Of a stretch of 64,000 nt of DNA, positions 17,878 to 25,427 are shown one piece after another; positions within the stretch are counted from its first letter, which is position 1, and each line of letters opens with the position of its first letter. The stretch comes from Chitinophagales bacterium (GTDB taxonomy: Bacteria > Bacteroidota > Bacteroidia > Chitinophagales > Saprospiraceae), in NCBI GenBank assembly GCA_017303875.1, contig JAFLBP010000008.1, positions 124,001-188,000 of the forward strand. Reading direction: 5' to 3'. A model generated the notes under the pieces. That model ran no database searches, had not been told where the DNA came from, and saw only the letters and a program-made list of their open reading frames with translations. Both the position numbers and the translations under genes were made by a program.

Positions 17878-18000
17878 ATTCAAATCCCGATTTTTTGGAA
17901 TCGGATGGGGGAGAAGCGAAAAACTGTTTGAGCCCCGACGAAGGAGGGGCGAGTTTTTTTCGCGCCCCCGTAGATTCCAAAAAAATCGCTGGATTTGAAT
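17878..18000. repeat. Nested three-tier inverted repeat
   Basis: Outer arms ATTCAAATCC-CGATTTTTT-GGAATC (17878-17902) and its near complement (17973-18000) enclose GGGGG/CCCCC (17907-17911 with 17965-17969), then GCGAAAAACT pairing with AGTTTTTTTCGC, and innermost GCCCC/GGGGC. This could form one hairpin of about 123 bases. It resembles repeated extragenic elements seen in other Bacteroidota genomes; that is from memory and unchecked. Confidence 0.7.
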
Positions 18001-18019
18001 ACAGCCTTGACTTTTTTTG

Positions 18020-18051
18020 GTTACTTTTTTGTGTTAAGACAAAAAAGTAAC
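18020..18051. terminator. Perfect 13-bp hairpin, candidate two-way terminator
   Basis: GTTACTTTTTTGT, loop GTTAAG, then its exact complement. The stem itself contains the T and A runs. It lies between two convergent genes (stops at 17727 and 18096). Confidence 0.5.
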
Positions 18052-18095
18052 AATGCCAGGAGGTTCCGCGATATAAAGCAATTAAAAAAACTATG

Positions 18096-18335
18096 TTAAG
18101 TTAACGACTTGAAAGCTTTAGCCTTAGCCAGCGTCACAATATGCTCCAATAACATGAATTGCTCCATTTCATCAACTTCCATATCGCTTAGCGATTCAGA
18201 AGATTTATTCTTTTCCAATAACGCATTCAGTCGGGCTTGTGCCCTGGAGGAGGTACGAAATGCAAGCACCTGCTCCGGAGCCATAGTGCCGAGAAGGTCG
18301 GCCAGTTCTTCAAAAATAAAGTGGACATGTCCCAT
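18096..18335 (-). CDS. Small helical protein related to the HNH partner
   Basis: 79 residues, helical, no signal peptide. The C-terminal half (ARLNALLEKNKSSESLSDME followed by EMEQFMLLEHIVTLAKAKA) follows the same pattern of leucines and acidic residues as the C-terminal half of the HNH-partner protein at 4213-4614. I know similar small proteins as neighbours of stand-alone HNH nuclease genes, but none is adjacent here. Either it is an orphan partner whose nuclease has been lost, or it works alone. The region is AT-rich and flanked by structured repeats, as expected of mobile or decaying DNA. The gene is short, so coding status rests on the family-like pattern. Confidence 0.55.
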   Translation of the reverse strand: MGHVHFIFEELADLLGTMAPEQVLAFRTSSRAQARLNALLEKNKSSESLSDMEVDEMEQFMLLEHIVTLAKAKAFKSLT

Positions 18336-18467
18336 ACTGTTATATTATTTGTATAAAGATAAGATTTTTTTCTATCATTTAAGAAAACGTCAAAGCCTCA
18401 AGAATCATACAATAAAACGCGCTGAAACCTGTTTATACCCTATCTTTTTTAACACTTTCCCTTACCT

Positions 18468-20159
18468 ATGTTGAGATCCCTTTCGGTGCTGGCACTGCTT
18501 TGCATTTTCCTGGCTCCGCTGAGTGCCCAAAAAAACAACGATAAAAAAACAGGCTGCATTTCCGGCAATTGCCAAACCGGACGCGGCATTTACATTTACC
18601 CTTCCGGCGCCAAATACATCGGCGACTTTAAAAACGGTGAAATTGATGGCGTGGGCGTGTGTTACTACACCGACGGCTCCAAATACCAGGGCGAATGGTC
18701 GAGCCGCTTTCCCCAGGGGCGTGGCACCAAAACTTACGCCGACGGTACCACCCGCACCGGCAAATGGCTCAAAGGCAAACCCGTTGACGACAACGGCAAC
18801 ATCCTCGAAGAATACATTGCCAAAAAGAAAGAAGAAGGCGCCGACGACGGCACCAATATTCAGTCGGGCTGCCTGTCAGGCTCCTGCCAGAATGGCCCTG
18901 GCATATTCGCTTACCCCGACGGCTCCAAGTACGAAGGCGAATTTTTCAGTGGCAAATTTGAAGGTCAGGGCACCTTCTACTTCGCCAACGGCGACAAATA
19001 CACCGGCCGTTTCAAAAACAACTACCCCGACGGCTTCGGCACCCGTGTGTACAAAGACGGCAAGCAGGAATCCGGTCGCTGGGAACAGGGCGAGTTTCTG
19101 GGCGCCGACCTTTCAGAAAATGGCCGTATCGGCTGTATTGAAGGCGATTGTGACGCCGGAGAAGGAATTTTTGTTTACAAAGAAGGCTCTGCCAAATATG
19201 AAGGCAGCTTCCAGAACGGACTGCCCCACGGCAAAGGCGTTTGCACCTATGCCAACGGCGACCGCTACGAAGGCGAATGGAAAGAAGGCGCTTTCGACGG
19301 CCCGGGTATACTCTACAAGCATATCGGCGAAGTAGTGAGCGGCTTCTGGAAAGCAGGTGAATATCAGGGCGCCGACGGCCCCGACGGCCAGCTGGCAGTT
19401 AAGGTCAATCCGGTTCCGGCACAGCCTGTCACCGCTGGTCCGCCCCCTAAAATCTGGGCCATTGTAGTTGGCGTCGCCTCCTACGACCACATGCCCGTAC
19501 TGCGCTACACCGACGACGATGCCTACCGCTTCTTTGCTTTCCTCAAAAGCCCTGAAGGCGGCGCGCTGCCCGACGATCAGGTACGCATCATGATTGATGA
19601 AGATGCGACCCGCGAAAACATTCTCAATACCGTTGATGAGTTGTTCGGACAAGCCGGCCTCAATGACTTAGTGGTATTCTATTTCTCCGGTCACGGCCTC
19701 AATGGCTCTTTCCTGCCCTCCGATTTTGACGGGTTCAACAACAAACTGACCCACGAGGAAATTGCCGCCAAATTCAATAAATGCCGCGCCAAGTACAAAC
19801 TTTGCTTAGCCGACGCCTGCCACTCCGGCGGCATTTTTGCCATGCGCAACGACGCCGAGCCGGTCATTAATCAATATTATAATGTGTTGTCGAAATCCGT
19901 TTCCGGCACGGCGCTCATCATGTCGTCCAAGGGCGAAGAAACCTCGCTCGAATCCGCAGGCCTGCGCCAGGGCGTGTTCAGCCACTTCCTCATCCGCGGC
20001 CTCAAAGGTGAAGCCGATGGCAATAAAGATAAATTTGTAACGGTCGAGGAACTTTATGACTACGTGTACGCCCGCGTGCGCGACTACACCGGCAACCGCC
20101 AAAGCCCGGTCATCAAAGGCACTTACGACCCGAAAATGCCGGTCTCCATCATTCGATAA
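18468..20159 (+). CDS. Secreted MORN-repeat caspase-like peptidase (C14)
   Basis: 563 residues. Signal peptide to about residue 21 (LAPLSAQ). Residues 29-300 hold MORN repeats (YIGDFKNGEIDGVGVCYY, YQGEWSSRFPQGRGTKTY, YEGEFFSGKFEGQGTFYF, YTGRFKNNYPDGFGTRVY, YEGSFQNGLPHGKGVCTY, YEGEWKEGAFDGPGI) arranged in three blocks. Each block opens with GCxxGxCxxGxG (cysteines 30/35, 135/140, 223/228). From about residue 325 a caspase-fold domain follows: IWAIVVGVASYDHMPVLRYT, FYFSGHG with catalytic His409, and LADACHSGG with catalytic Cys451. Both catalytic residues are present, so an active orthocaspase-type peptidase is expected outside the cytoplasm. MORN repeats commonly bind lipids or proteins. No operon partner. 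Confidence 0.9.
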   Translation: MLRSLSVLALLCIFLAPLSAQKNNDKKTGCISGNCQTGRGIYIYPSGAKYIGDFKNGEIDGVGVCYYTDGSKYQGEWSSRFPQGRGTKTYADGTTRTGKWLKGKPVDDNGNILEEYIAKKKEEGADDGTNIQSGCLSGSCQNGPGIFAYPDGSKYEGEFFSGKFEGQGTFYFANGDKYTGRFKNNYPDGFGTRVYKDGKQESGRWEQGEFLGADLSENGRIGCIEGDCDAGEGIFVYKEGSAKYEGSFQNGLPHGKGVCTYANGDRYEGEWKEGAFDGPGILYKHIGEVVSGFWKAGEYQGADGPDGQLAVKVNPVPAQPVTAGPPPKIWAIVVGVASYDHMPVLRYTDDDAYRFFAFLKSPEGGALPDDQVRIMIDEDATRENILNTVDELFGQAGLNDLVVFYFSGHGLNGSFLPSDFDGFNNKLTHEEIAAKFNKCRAKYKLCLADACHSGGIFAMRNDAEPVINQYYNVLSKSVSGTALIMSSKGEETSLESAGLRQGVFSHFLIRGLKGEADGNKDKFVTVEELYDYVYARVRDYTGNRQSPVIKGTYDPKMPVSIIR

Positions 20160-20256
20160 TTTTTGATTGTTGATGCTTGATTTTTGATTTTTAATCCAAA
20201 TTGCTGATAATCAGACGCGTAAAACCCAAAATCAAGCATTCAAAATCAAAAATTCA
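20157..20256. repeat. Convergent palindrome, copy C
   Basis: Same family as copies A and B: GATGCTTGATTTTTGATTTTT on the left (from about 20171), centre GCTGATAATCAGAC, and AAAATCAAGCATTC on the right (to about 20241). It fills the space between the TAA stop of the caspase gene and the TGA stop of the opposing ABM gene. Confidence 0.85.
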
Positions 20257-20565
20257 AAACCCATAAGCCCTTTCCACTTTCGCCACCCTGAGCCGGTAGC
20301 ATTTGTACCACTGCTCCCGGCCCAGGTCGCGGGCCATCACGTGATCGCTCTGGTATTTCCAGTGGCGGATACTTTCCAGATCTTTCCAGTAAGAAACCGT
20401 AATGCCGATATCCGAACGGGCGCTCTCTGCGCCGAGGTAACCGGGCATGGTGGCGGCTAAATTGGCCATTTTTTCGGCCATTGCTTCATAGCCATTATCC
20501 CCTTCCGTGCGGATGGTGGAGAAAATGACGGCGTAATAGGGCAGTTCAAAGAGATCGGCGAGCAT
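20254..20565 (-). CDS. ABM-domain protein (antibiotic biosynthesis monooxygenase-like)
   Basis: 103 residues forming one dimeric alpha/beta-barrel ABM domain: YYAVIFSTIRTEGD (strand), YEAMAEKMANLAATMPGYLG (helix and PGYLG turn), GITVSYWKDLESIRHWK and HVMARDLGREQWYKCY. These cofactor-free folds oxidise quinol-like aromatics or act as haem-degrading or scaffold proteins. The ATG at 20565 is chosen because the longer frame only repeats kmo sequence in another frame; the gene overlaps the kmo 3' end by 20 bases. Together with the ABM gene at 21886 it brackets kmo, which suggests action on a kynurenine-derived aromatic, though this is inference. Confidence 0.8.
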   Translation of the reverse strand: MLADLFELPYYAVIFSTIRTEGDNGYEAMAEKMANLAATMPGYLGAESARSDIGITVSYWKDLESIRHWKYQSDHVMARDLGREQWYKCYRLRVAKVERAYGF

Positions 20566-21889
20566 GTTCGAGGCAAATCGCTTCCACCTCCGGACTATCC
20601 CAGCGCGATTCAATATCCGGCAGCGCAAGTATTTTTTCAAAAAGGCGGTTTTGGGCGTCGTCTTCGCGCAAGGCAATATGATAAGGCGTGTTACTGAACG
20701 ACACCATGCTGTACACAGGCAAAAACTCCGGATGTTTGGCGTGTACGTGCGCCATGATTTTTTTCCGCAACAGGAATTTCGGGTCGCCCACTAAATCGCG
20801 CATTTCAATAAAATTCCGCAGGGCCAGCTCGGCAATCGCATCGCCGTCGGGCTTGCGTTTTTTGTCGAAAGCCGGGATGATTTTGCTCCAGTCGCCGTCA
20901 AATTCCTCATACATCCCGTCCAGAATGGTGCAGTCTTCAAAACCGGCGTTCATGCCTTGTCCGTAAAACGGCACAATCGCATGGGCGGAGTCGCCGATAA
21001 GCAAAATGCGGTTTTGCCACTGCCAGGGGTTGCATTGCAGCGTCATTAGCGAGGAAGTCGGGTTATTTTTAAAGTCTTCCAGATAATGCGGCATCAGCGG
21101 CGGAATATCCGGGAACCATTTGGCAAAAAACGCCTGAATATCGGCGTCACTTTTCAGGTGCTCAAATGCTACCTCGCCCTCAAAGGGCAGGAACAAGGTA
21201 CAGGTAAAACTGCCGTCGGCATTGGGTAGCGCGATGAACATAAAATTGCCACGCGGCCAGATATGCAGGGCATTCGGATCGAGCTTGTGCGTGCCGTCGG
21301 CATTGGGCAGAATATTCAGTTCCTTGTAGCCATGCGCCAGGTAGTGCTGGCGATAATTGAAGCGGTCGGTGCGTTGCAGGGCATAACGAACGGCCGAGAA
21401 GGCGCCGTCGGCCCCAAAAATCAGGGGCGCCTCTACGGTAAATACCTCTCCGCCAGCCATATTTTCAAAAGTAATTTCCGGCTTGTCGAGGCTCACTTCC
21501 ACACAGCGGTGCTCAAAAAAGAACTCCACATTGGGGAAGCTGTCGGCAATTTGCAGCAATTCTAAGTTCAGTCCGCCGCGCGAGACCGAGTAAATGGCCT
21601 CGCCTTCTTTGCCATAAGGCTGATAAGTAAGCGCGCCGTCTACGGCGTGCATCATACGGCCGGGCATGGGCAGGGCTACTTTTTCGAGTTTTTCGCGGAT
21701 GCCGGCTTTGTCGATGGCGGCCCAGCCGCGCGCGCTCATGGCCAGGTTGATGGAGCGGCCGCCGACGTAACCGGCGCTGCGCATATCGGCGCGGCGTTCA
21801 AATACTTTAACCTGATAACCGCGACGAGCCAGGAAAACGGCCCAAAGGCTGCCGACCAAGCCGGCGCCTACAATAACTGCTTGTTTCAT
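20546..21889 (-). CDS. kmo: Kynurenine 3-monooxygenase
   Basis: 447 residues, the normal length. FAD- and NADPH-dependent hydroxylation of kynurenine to 3-hydroxykynurenine on the route from tryptophan to quinolinate/NAD. AVIVGAGLVGSLWAVFLARRG is the FAD-binding GxGxxG fold (G8, G10, G13); GGRSINLAMSARGWAAI and RMMHAVDG are diagnostic for the KMO family; GDSAHAIVPFYGQGMNAGFED is the second FAD motif with the usual GD. The ATG at 21889 is used: it overlaps the stop of the upstream ABM gene as ATGA. No kynureninase, 3-hydroxyanthranilate dioxygenase or tryptophan dioxygenase gene is in the window. Confidence 0.93.
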   Translation of the reverse strand: MKQAVIVGAGLVGSLWAVFLARRGYQVKVFERRADMRSAGYVGGRSINLAMSARGWAAIDKAGIREKLEKVALPMPGRMMHAVDGALTYQPYGKEGEAIYSVSRGGLNLELLQIADSFPNVEFFFEHRCVEVSLDKPEITFENMAGGEVFTVEAPLIFGADGAFSAVRYALQRTDRFNYRQHYLAHGYKELNILPNADGTHKLDPNALHIWPRGNFMFIALPNADGSFTCTLFLPFEGEVAFEHLKSDADIQAFFAKWFPDIPPLMPHYLEDFKNNPTSSLMTLQCNPWQWQNRILLIGDSAHAIVPFYGQGMNAGFEDCTILDGMYEEFDGDWSKIIPAFDKKRKPDGDAIAELALRNFIEMRDLVGDPKFLLRKKIMAHVHAKHPEFLPVYSMVSFSNTPYHIALREDDAQNRLFEKILALPDIESRWDSPEVEAICLEHARRSL

Positions 21890-22218
21890 GCGTGGTGGTG
21901 TATGGCGCCGAGTTGGCCGCGCGGGTCGTGGTCGAGGAGTTCGACCGACCAAGCTTCGGCTTTATCGGCAAAGAGGGCTTTGGTTTTGATCCAGGTTTGC
22001 TGAAACAATTCGGACTGGCGATAGTTTTCCAGCGCCTCCGGGCCATCCCATAGGCTGAGGGTAAAAAGCACATTGGGCTGGGCCTGATGCCTTAGCAACT
22101 CCATGTGGCGGCAGCCGGGGAAGGCGCGAATGGCCGATTTGCTGGGCGCAAAAACATCATCCAGAAAGCTTTGAACGGCTTCCTCGCGGAAAGTCATTTT
22201 GACAATGCGTTTGATCAT
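21886..22218 (-). CDS. ABM-domain protein upstream of kmo
   Basis: 110 residues, a second antibiotic-biosynthesis-monooxygenase-type domain: IKRIVKMTFREEAVQSFLDD, AIRAFPGCRHMELLRHQ, FTLSLWDGPEALENYRQSEL. This is the plain one-domain form often annotated as monooxygenase. It ends with an unusual His-rich tail (GAIHHHA). Its ATG overlaps the stop of the TMTC-like gene (ATGA) and its stop overlaps the kmo start (ATGA), so translation of the three is probably coupled. It is not closely similar to the ABM protein at 20254. Confidence 0.8.
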   Translation of the reverse strand: MIKRIVKMTFREEAVQSFLDDVFAPSKSAIRAFPGCRHMELLRHQAQPNVLFTLSLWDGPEALENYRQSELFQQTWIKTKALFADKAEAWSVELLDHDPRGQLGAIHHHA

Positions 22219-24227
22219 TTAGCGGGCGTTTTGGCGGCTTCTTTGGCTTTTTTCGATTCCAATTCGGCGATTTTCACCAGCAACTCATTGCCTTTAGCGG
22301 TATTGCCCGACATCATATAGGCCGTAGACAGATCGCGCAGGTAACTCGGTTCTTCGGGTGCCAGTTCAACGGCTTTCTGGAACCAGGCAATGGCTTCACT
22401 ATGTTTGTTTTGCACGCCATTGGCCACGCCGAGCAGGCGGGCGGTGAGCGGGTCGGTGGGGTTAATTTCCCAGGATTCGTTGAGGTATTTGGTTGCGGTT
22501 GCCAGGTCATTTTTCACTTCACCGGCTTGTCGGCCGCCGTCGCGCAGGGCCACCGCGAGGTAAGTGCGCGGCTTGGTATCGCCTTCGGCAAAACGCTCGG
22601 CGATGCGGTAGTCGGCAATCGCTTTTTCGTAATTTTTCAGGTAATAATGGCTGGCCGCGCGGGTCATGTACGCGTCTTTGTAGTTGGGATAAATTTCTAT
22701 GGCCTTATCCAGATGGCCGATGGCTTCGCGCCACAGCGTTTCTTTGACTTTTACATCTTCCGTTTTTGCCGCCTTGTCGAACAATGCGCCGCCGCAGGCA
22801 TTGCGGATTTTAGCGCTGTTGCCCGATACCGCCACGTCGGTCAGGAACAGGCGTTCATTGCTCTCCCAAACGGGGTTTCGCATAATGGTTTTAAAGGCAA
22901 ACAAGGCCGCCACCACACCGAGGACGCCCAGCGCGAGGTTGTAATTTTTTAAACGGTATAATAAAACGGCCACCACGAGGCAGAAGCCTACCGAGGGCAT
23001 AAAAATGAAGCGCTCGCCCATACTGGTACCGATGGGAAACACAAAATTGGAAACAATACTCAGCGTTATCAGGTAAAACCAGATGCCAAAGCCGATAGGG
23101 TCGCGGCGCAGCAGCAGGCGGGTGGCCCAAACGGCCAAACCAATATGCAACACCACAGAAAGCAGGGCCAGCGGATTGCTCAGGCTCATCACCGGCACCA
23201 CGCGGGGATAATAATCGTGCGTGAGGTTGAAGGGCGCGATGAGCAGTTGAATATATTTGAGCAGGGTGTAAAAATTGCTGGCTGCTTTTTCGGCAAAACT
23301 AAAATGCTGCCACTCGCCGTTGACATTTTTCAGGAACGGATTATTCATCAATTCCATGGGCGCGGCGCCGAATTTCCAATGCAAAATGAAACCTCGAATG
23401 ATAAAGAACAGCAAAAAAGCCGGCAGGAGCGGAATCCAGGCCCGCATGGCATCAGCGCCAATGGCGCGCCCGTCTTTGCTACGGAAAACATACAGGGCCA
23501 GCGGCGCGACGCCGAGGAAAGTCACAGCGTTTTCCTTGGCCAGTACAGCCAGGAAAAAGCTCCCTGCGGCAAGGAAAGTCCAGCTTATATTTTTAGTGTC
23601 CCAGGCTTTTAATACGCTGTACAAGGCCAGCAGACTGAACAAGAGCGTGGTGATTTCGTCGCAACCTTTGATGTTGGCCACCACCTCCGTGTGTACCGGG
23701 TGTACGGTGAACAGCAGCGTGGCCATGAAAGCGACCGGCGCGGCGTAATCCGGGCCTTTTTCGCGCAACAGGAGCAGTAGCGTACGGTACAGCACAAAGC
23801 AGGTAAGTGCGAACAAGAGGATGGTGAACAGGTGATACCCAAAGGGTTTATCGCCGAAAACTTCGTGTAAAACGGCAAAAAACGCCAGGGTCAGCGGTCT
23901 GTAACGGCCACCGCTTACCAATGCGTCCTTGCCTTCTACTTTAAAAAAGCCAAAGAACGTGTCTTTGCTGAAAATACCGGAAAGCCCTTCGACGCCTTTT
24001 TGGGTAAACATATTGTCGGTAATCACGATACCATCGTCGAGGACGAACTTGTGTCCCAACGTATTGGCGTACAATACCACGGCCAAAACGGCCACAATGA
24101 TGCCATGCCAGGTGCTGTTGCGCAGGATTTCGGGCATTATGCCCGCTGTGGCGGCGGCGCTTTCGCGGGCGGGTGCGGGCTTGCGCGCGGGCGCGGGGCG
24201 CTGCTCAGGTTTTTGTTTTTTGCTCAT
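22215..24227 (-). CDS. TMTC-like polytopic membrane protein with TPRs (second copy)
   Basis: 670 residues, paralogous to the protein at 12767: the same MSKKQKP start and Lys/Pro/Ala-rich N-terminus, GHKFVLDDGIV with paired aspartates in the first loop, HPVHTEVVANIKGCDEI, about ten membrane spans, then three or four TPRs from about residue 510 (AIGHLDKAIEIYPNYKDAYM, NYEKAIADYRIAERF, HSEAIAWFQKAVELAPEEPS). Predicted lipid-linked sugar transferase of the GT-C type in the inner membrane. It heads the overlapping operon with two ABM genes and kmo, an unexpected partnership for a membrane glycosyltransferase. Confidence 0.75.
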   Translation of the reverse strand: MSKKQKPEQRPAPARKPAPARESAAATAGIMPEILRNSTWHGIIVAVLAVVLYANTLGHKFVLDDGIVITDNMFTQKGVEGLSGIFSKDTFFGFFKVEGKDALVSGGRYRPLTLAFFAVLHEVFGDKPFGYHLFTILLFALTCFVLYRTLLLLLREKGPDYAAPVAFMATLLFTVHPVHTEVVANIKGCDEITTLLFSLLALYSVLKAWDTKNISWTFLAAGSFFLAVLAKENAVTFLGVAPLALYVFRSKDGRAIGADAMRAWIPLLPAFLLFFIIRGFILHWKFGAAPMELMNNPFLKNVNGEWQHFSFAEKAASNFYTLLKYIQLLIAPFNLTHDYYPRVVPVMSLSNPLALLSVVLHIGLAVWATRLLLRRDPIGFGIWFYLITLSIVSNFVFPIGTSMGERFIFMPSVGFCLVVAVLLYRLKNYNLALGVLGVVAALFAFKTIMRNPVWESNERLFLTDVAVSGNSAKIRNACGGALFDKAAKTEDVKVKETLWREAIGHLDKAIEIYPNYKDAYMTRAASHYYLKNYEKAIADYRIAERFAEGDTKPRTYLAVALRDGGRQAGEVKNDLATATKYLNESWEINPTDPLTARLLGVANGVQNKHSEAIAWFQKAVELAPEEPSYLRDLSTAYMMSGNTAKGNELLVKIAELESKKAKEAAKTPAK

Positions 24228-24307
24228 GTGTTCGGCGTATTCACGCCGCGAAAGTAAAAAAAGCAGCGGGAGTAAAGGAACAAATCTTGAAAATATCCGG
24301 AAGACCG

Positions 24308-25381
24308 CTATTCCCCCCGCAAACTCAGCGCCTTCTTCCGAAACGCCCGGTACACACCTTTGCCAAAGACTGAGCCTTGAAACTGCATCATAGGCGCTTT
24401 GGCGAGGCGCTCCGCTTCGGGCAACTGCATAAAATCATGGCATTCCGTGCTGCAACAGCCTCCGAACTTTTCGGCGCAGGCAGGACACTGGATAAACAGG
24501 ATATGGCAATGCAGGTTGCGGCAGTTGGTATGGTCGTCGCAGGTGGCGCCGCACTGATGGCATTTAGCGATCACATCGGAGCTGATGCGTTCGCCGAGGC
24601 GCTCGTCGAACACGAAATTTTTACCAATAAATTTGTTGCGCAGGCCCTTGTTTTTGGCCTGACGGGTATACTCAATAATGCCGCCTTCGAGCTGAAATAC
24701 GTTCTCGAAGCCGCGGTATTTCATGTAGGCACTGGCTTTTTCGCAGCGAATACCCCCCGTGCAATACATGACGATGTTGCGGTCTTTGTGCTGCTCCAAC
24801 AGTTCGGCAACCATGGGCAATTCCTCGCGGAAGGTCACGGCATCGGGCGTGATGGCATTTTCAAAATGCCCCACTTCGCTCTCGTAGTGGTTGCGCATAT
24901 CCACCACGATGGTGTTGGGGTCGTCGGTGAGCGCATTGAAGGCTTCTGCATTGAGGTGAATGCCGGTGTTGGAGGGGTTGAACGCGGGGTCGTCAATGCC
25001 GTCGGCTACAATTTTCGGGCGCACTTTAATGATGAGGGCAAAAAAGGCCTGTGCCGGCTCCTCCACCGCAATGTTCAGGCGAATATTCTGGAAAATATCA
25101 ATGCTGTCCATCAAAGCTTTGAAGGCTTCAAAGTTGGTTTCCGGTACGGATAGTTGTGCATTGACGCCTTCCTGCGCGACATAAATACGCCCCAGCACGC
25201 CGAGTTCGGCATAGCGCAGGTAGAGCTCGTCGCGAAAAGCCTTGGGGTCGGCTATTTGTGCGTAGCGATAATAAGAGAGCGTAACGCGCTGCTCGGTGCT
25301 GGCCATCATCCGCGCCTTCAATTCCTGCCGGTTGACGCGGTTGTGCAATTGGCGGAGGGGGCGTTTGCTTGTATTGTCCAC
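24308..25381 (-). CDS. trhO: tRNA uridine(34) hydroxylase TrhO (rhodanese family)
   Basis: 357 residues. TrhO (formerly YceA) hydroxylates U34 of certain tRNAs to 5-hydroxyuridine using oxygen. Family layout is complete: N-terminal acylphosphatase-like domain ([37 protein letters not shown]), rhodanese domain with [16 protein letters not shown] and active-site [12 protein letters not shown] (Cys207), and a Cys-rich C-terminal domain ([14 protein letters not shown] to CCSTEC). The frame begins with GTG at 25381; the family N-terminus (QLHN...) lies just inside, so GTG is plausible. A perfect -7 element precedes it on the minus strand. Confidence 0.9.
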   Translation of the reverse strand: MDNTSKRPLRQLHNRVNRQELKARMMASTEQRVTLSYYRYAQIADPKAFRDELYLRYAELGVLGRIYVAQEGVNAQLSVPETNFEAFKALMDSIDIFQNIRLNIAVEEPAQAFFALIIKVRPKIVADGIDDPAFNPSNTGIHLNAEAFNALTDDPNTIVVDMRNHYESEVGHFENAITPDAVTFREELPMVAELLEQHKDRNIVMYCTGGIRCEKASAYMKYRGFENVFQLEGGIIEYTRQAKNKGLRNKFIGKNFVFDERLGERISSDVIAKCHQCGATCDDHTNCRNLHCHILFIQCPACAEKFGGCCSTECHDFMQLPEAERLAKAPMMQFQGSVFGKGVYRAFRKKALSLRGE

Positions 25382-25404
25382 TGTAAATGATGCTTTTATG
25401 TGGG

Positions 25405-25412
25405 CAAAGGTA
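25405..25412 (-). promoter_or_regulatory. -7 promoter element for trhO
   Basis: On the minus strand this reads TACCTTTG, a perfect TAnnTTTG, 23 bases before the GTG start of trhO. A TTG lies 16 bases further upstream. Confidence 0.5.
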
Positions 25413-25427
25413 CGAAATTTACCTTCT

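Larger units (their letters stand above)
17728..18095. other. Gene-free gap holding two structured repeats
   Basis: 368 bases without a credible gene. The left 150 bases show nothing recognisable. The rest holds the nested hairpin at 17878-18000 and a second perfect hairpin at 18020-18051. Confidence 0.7.
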
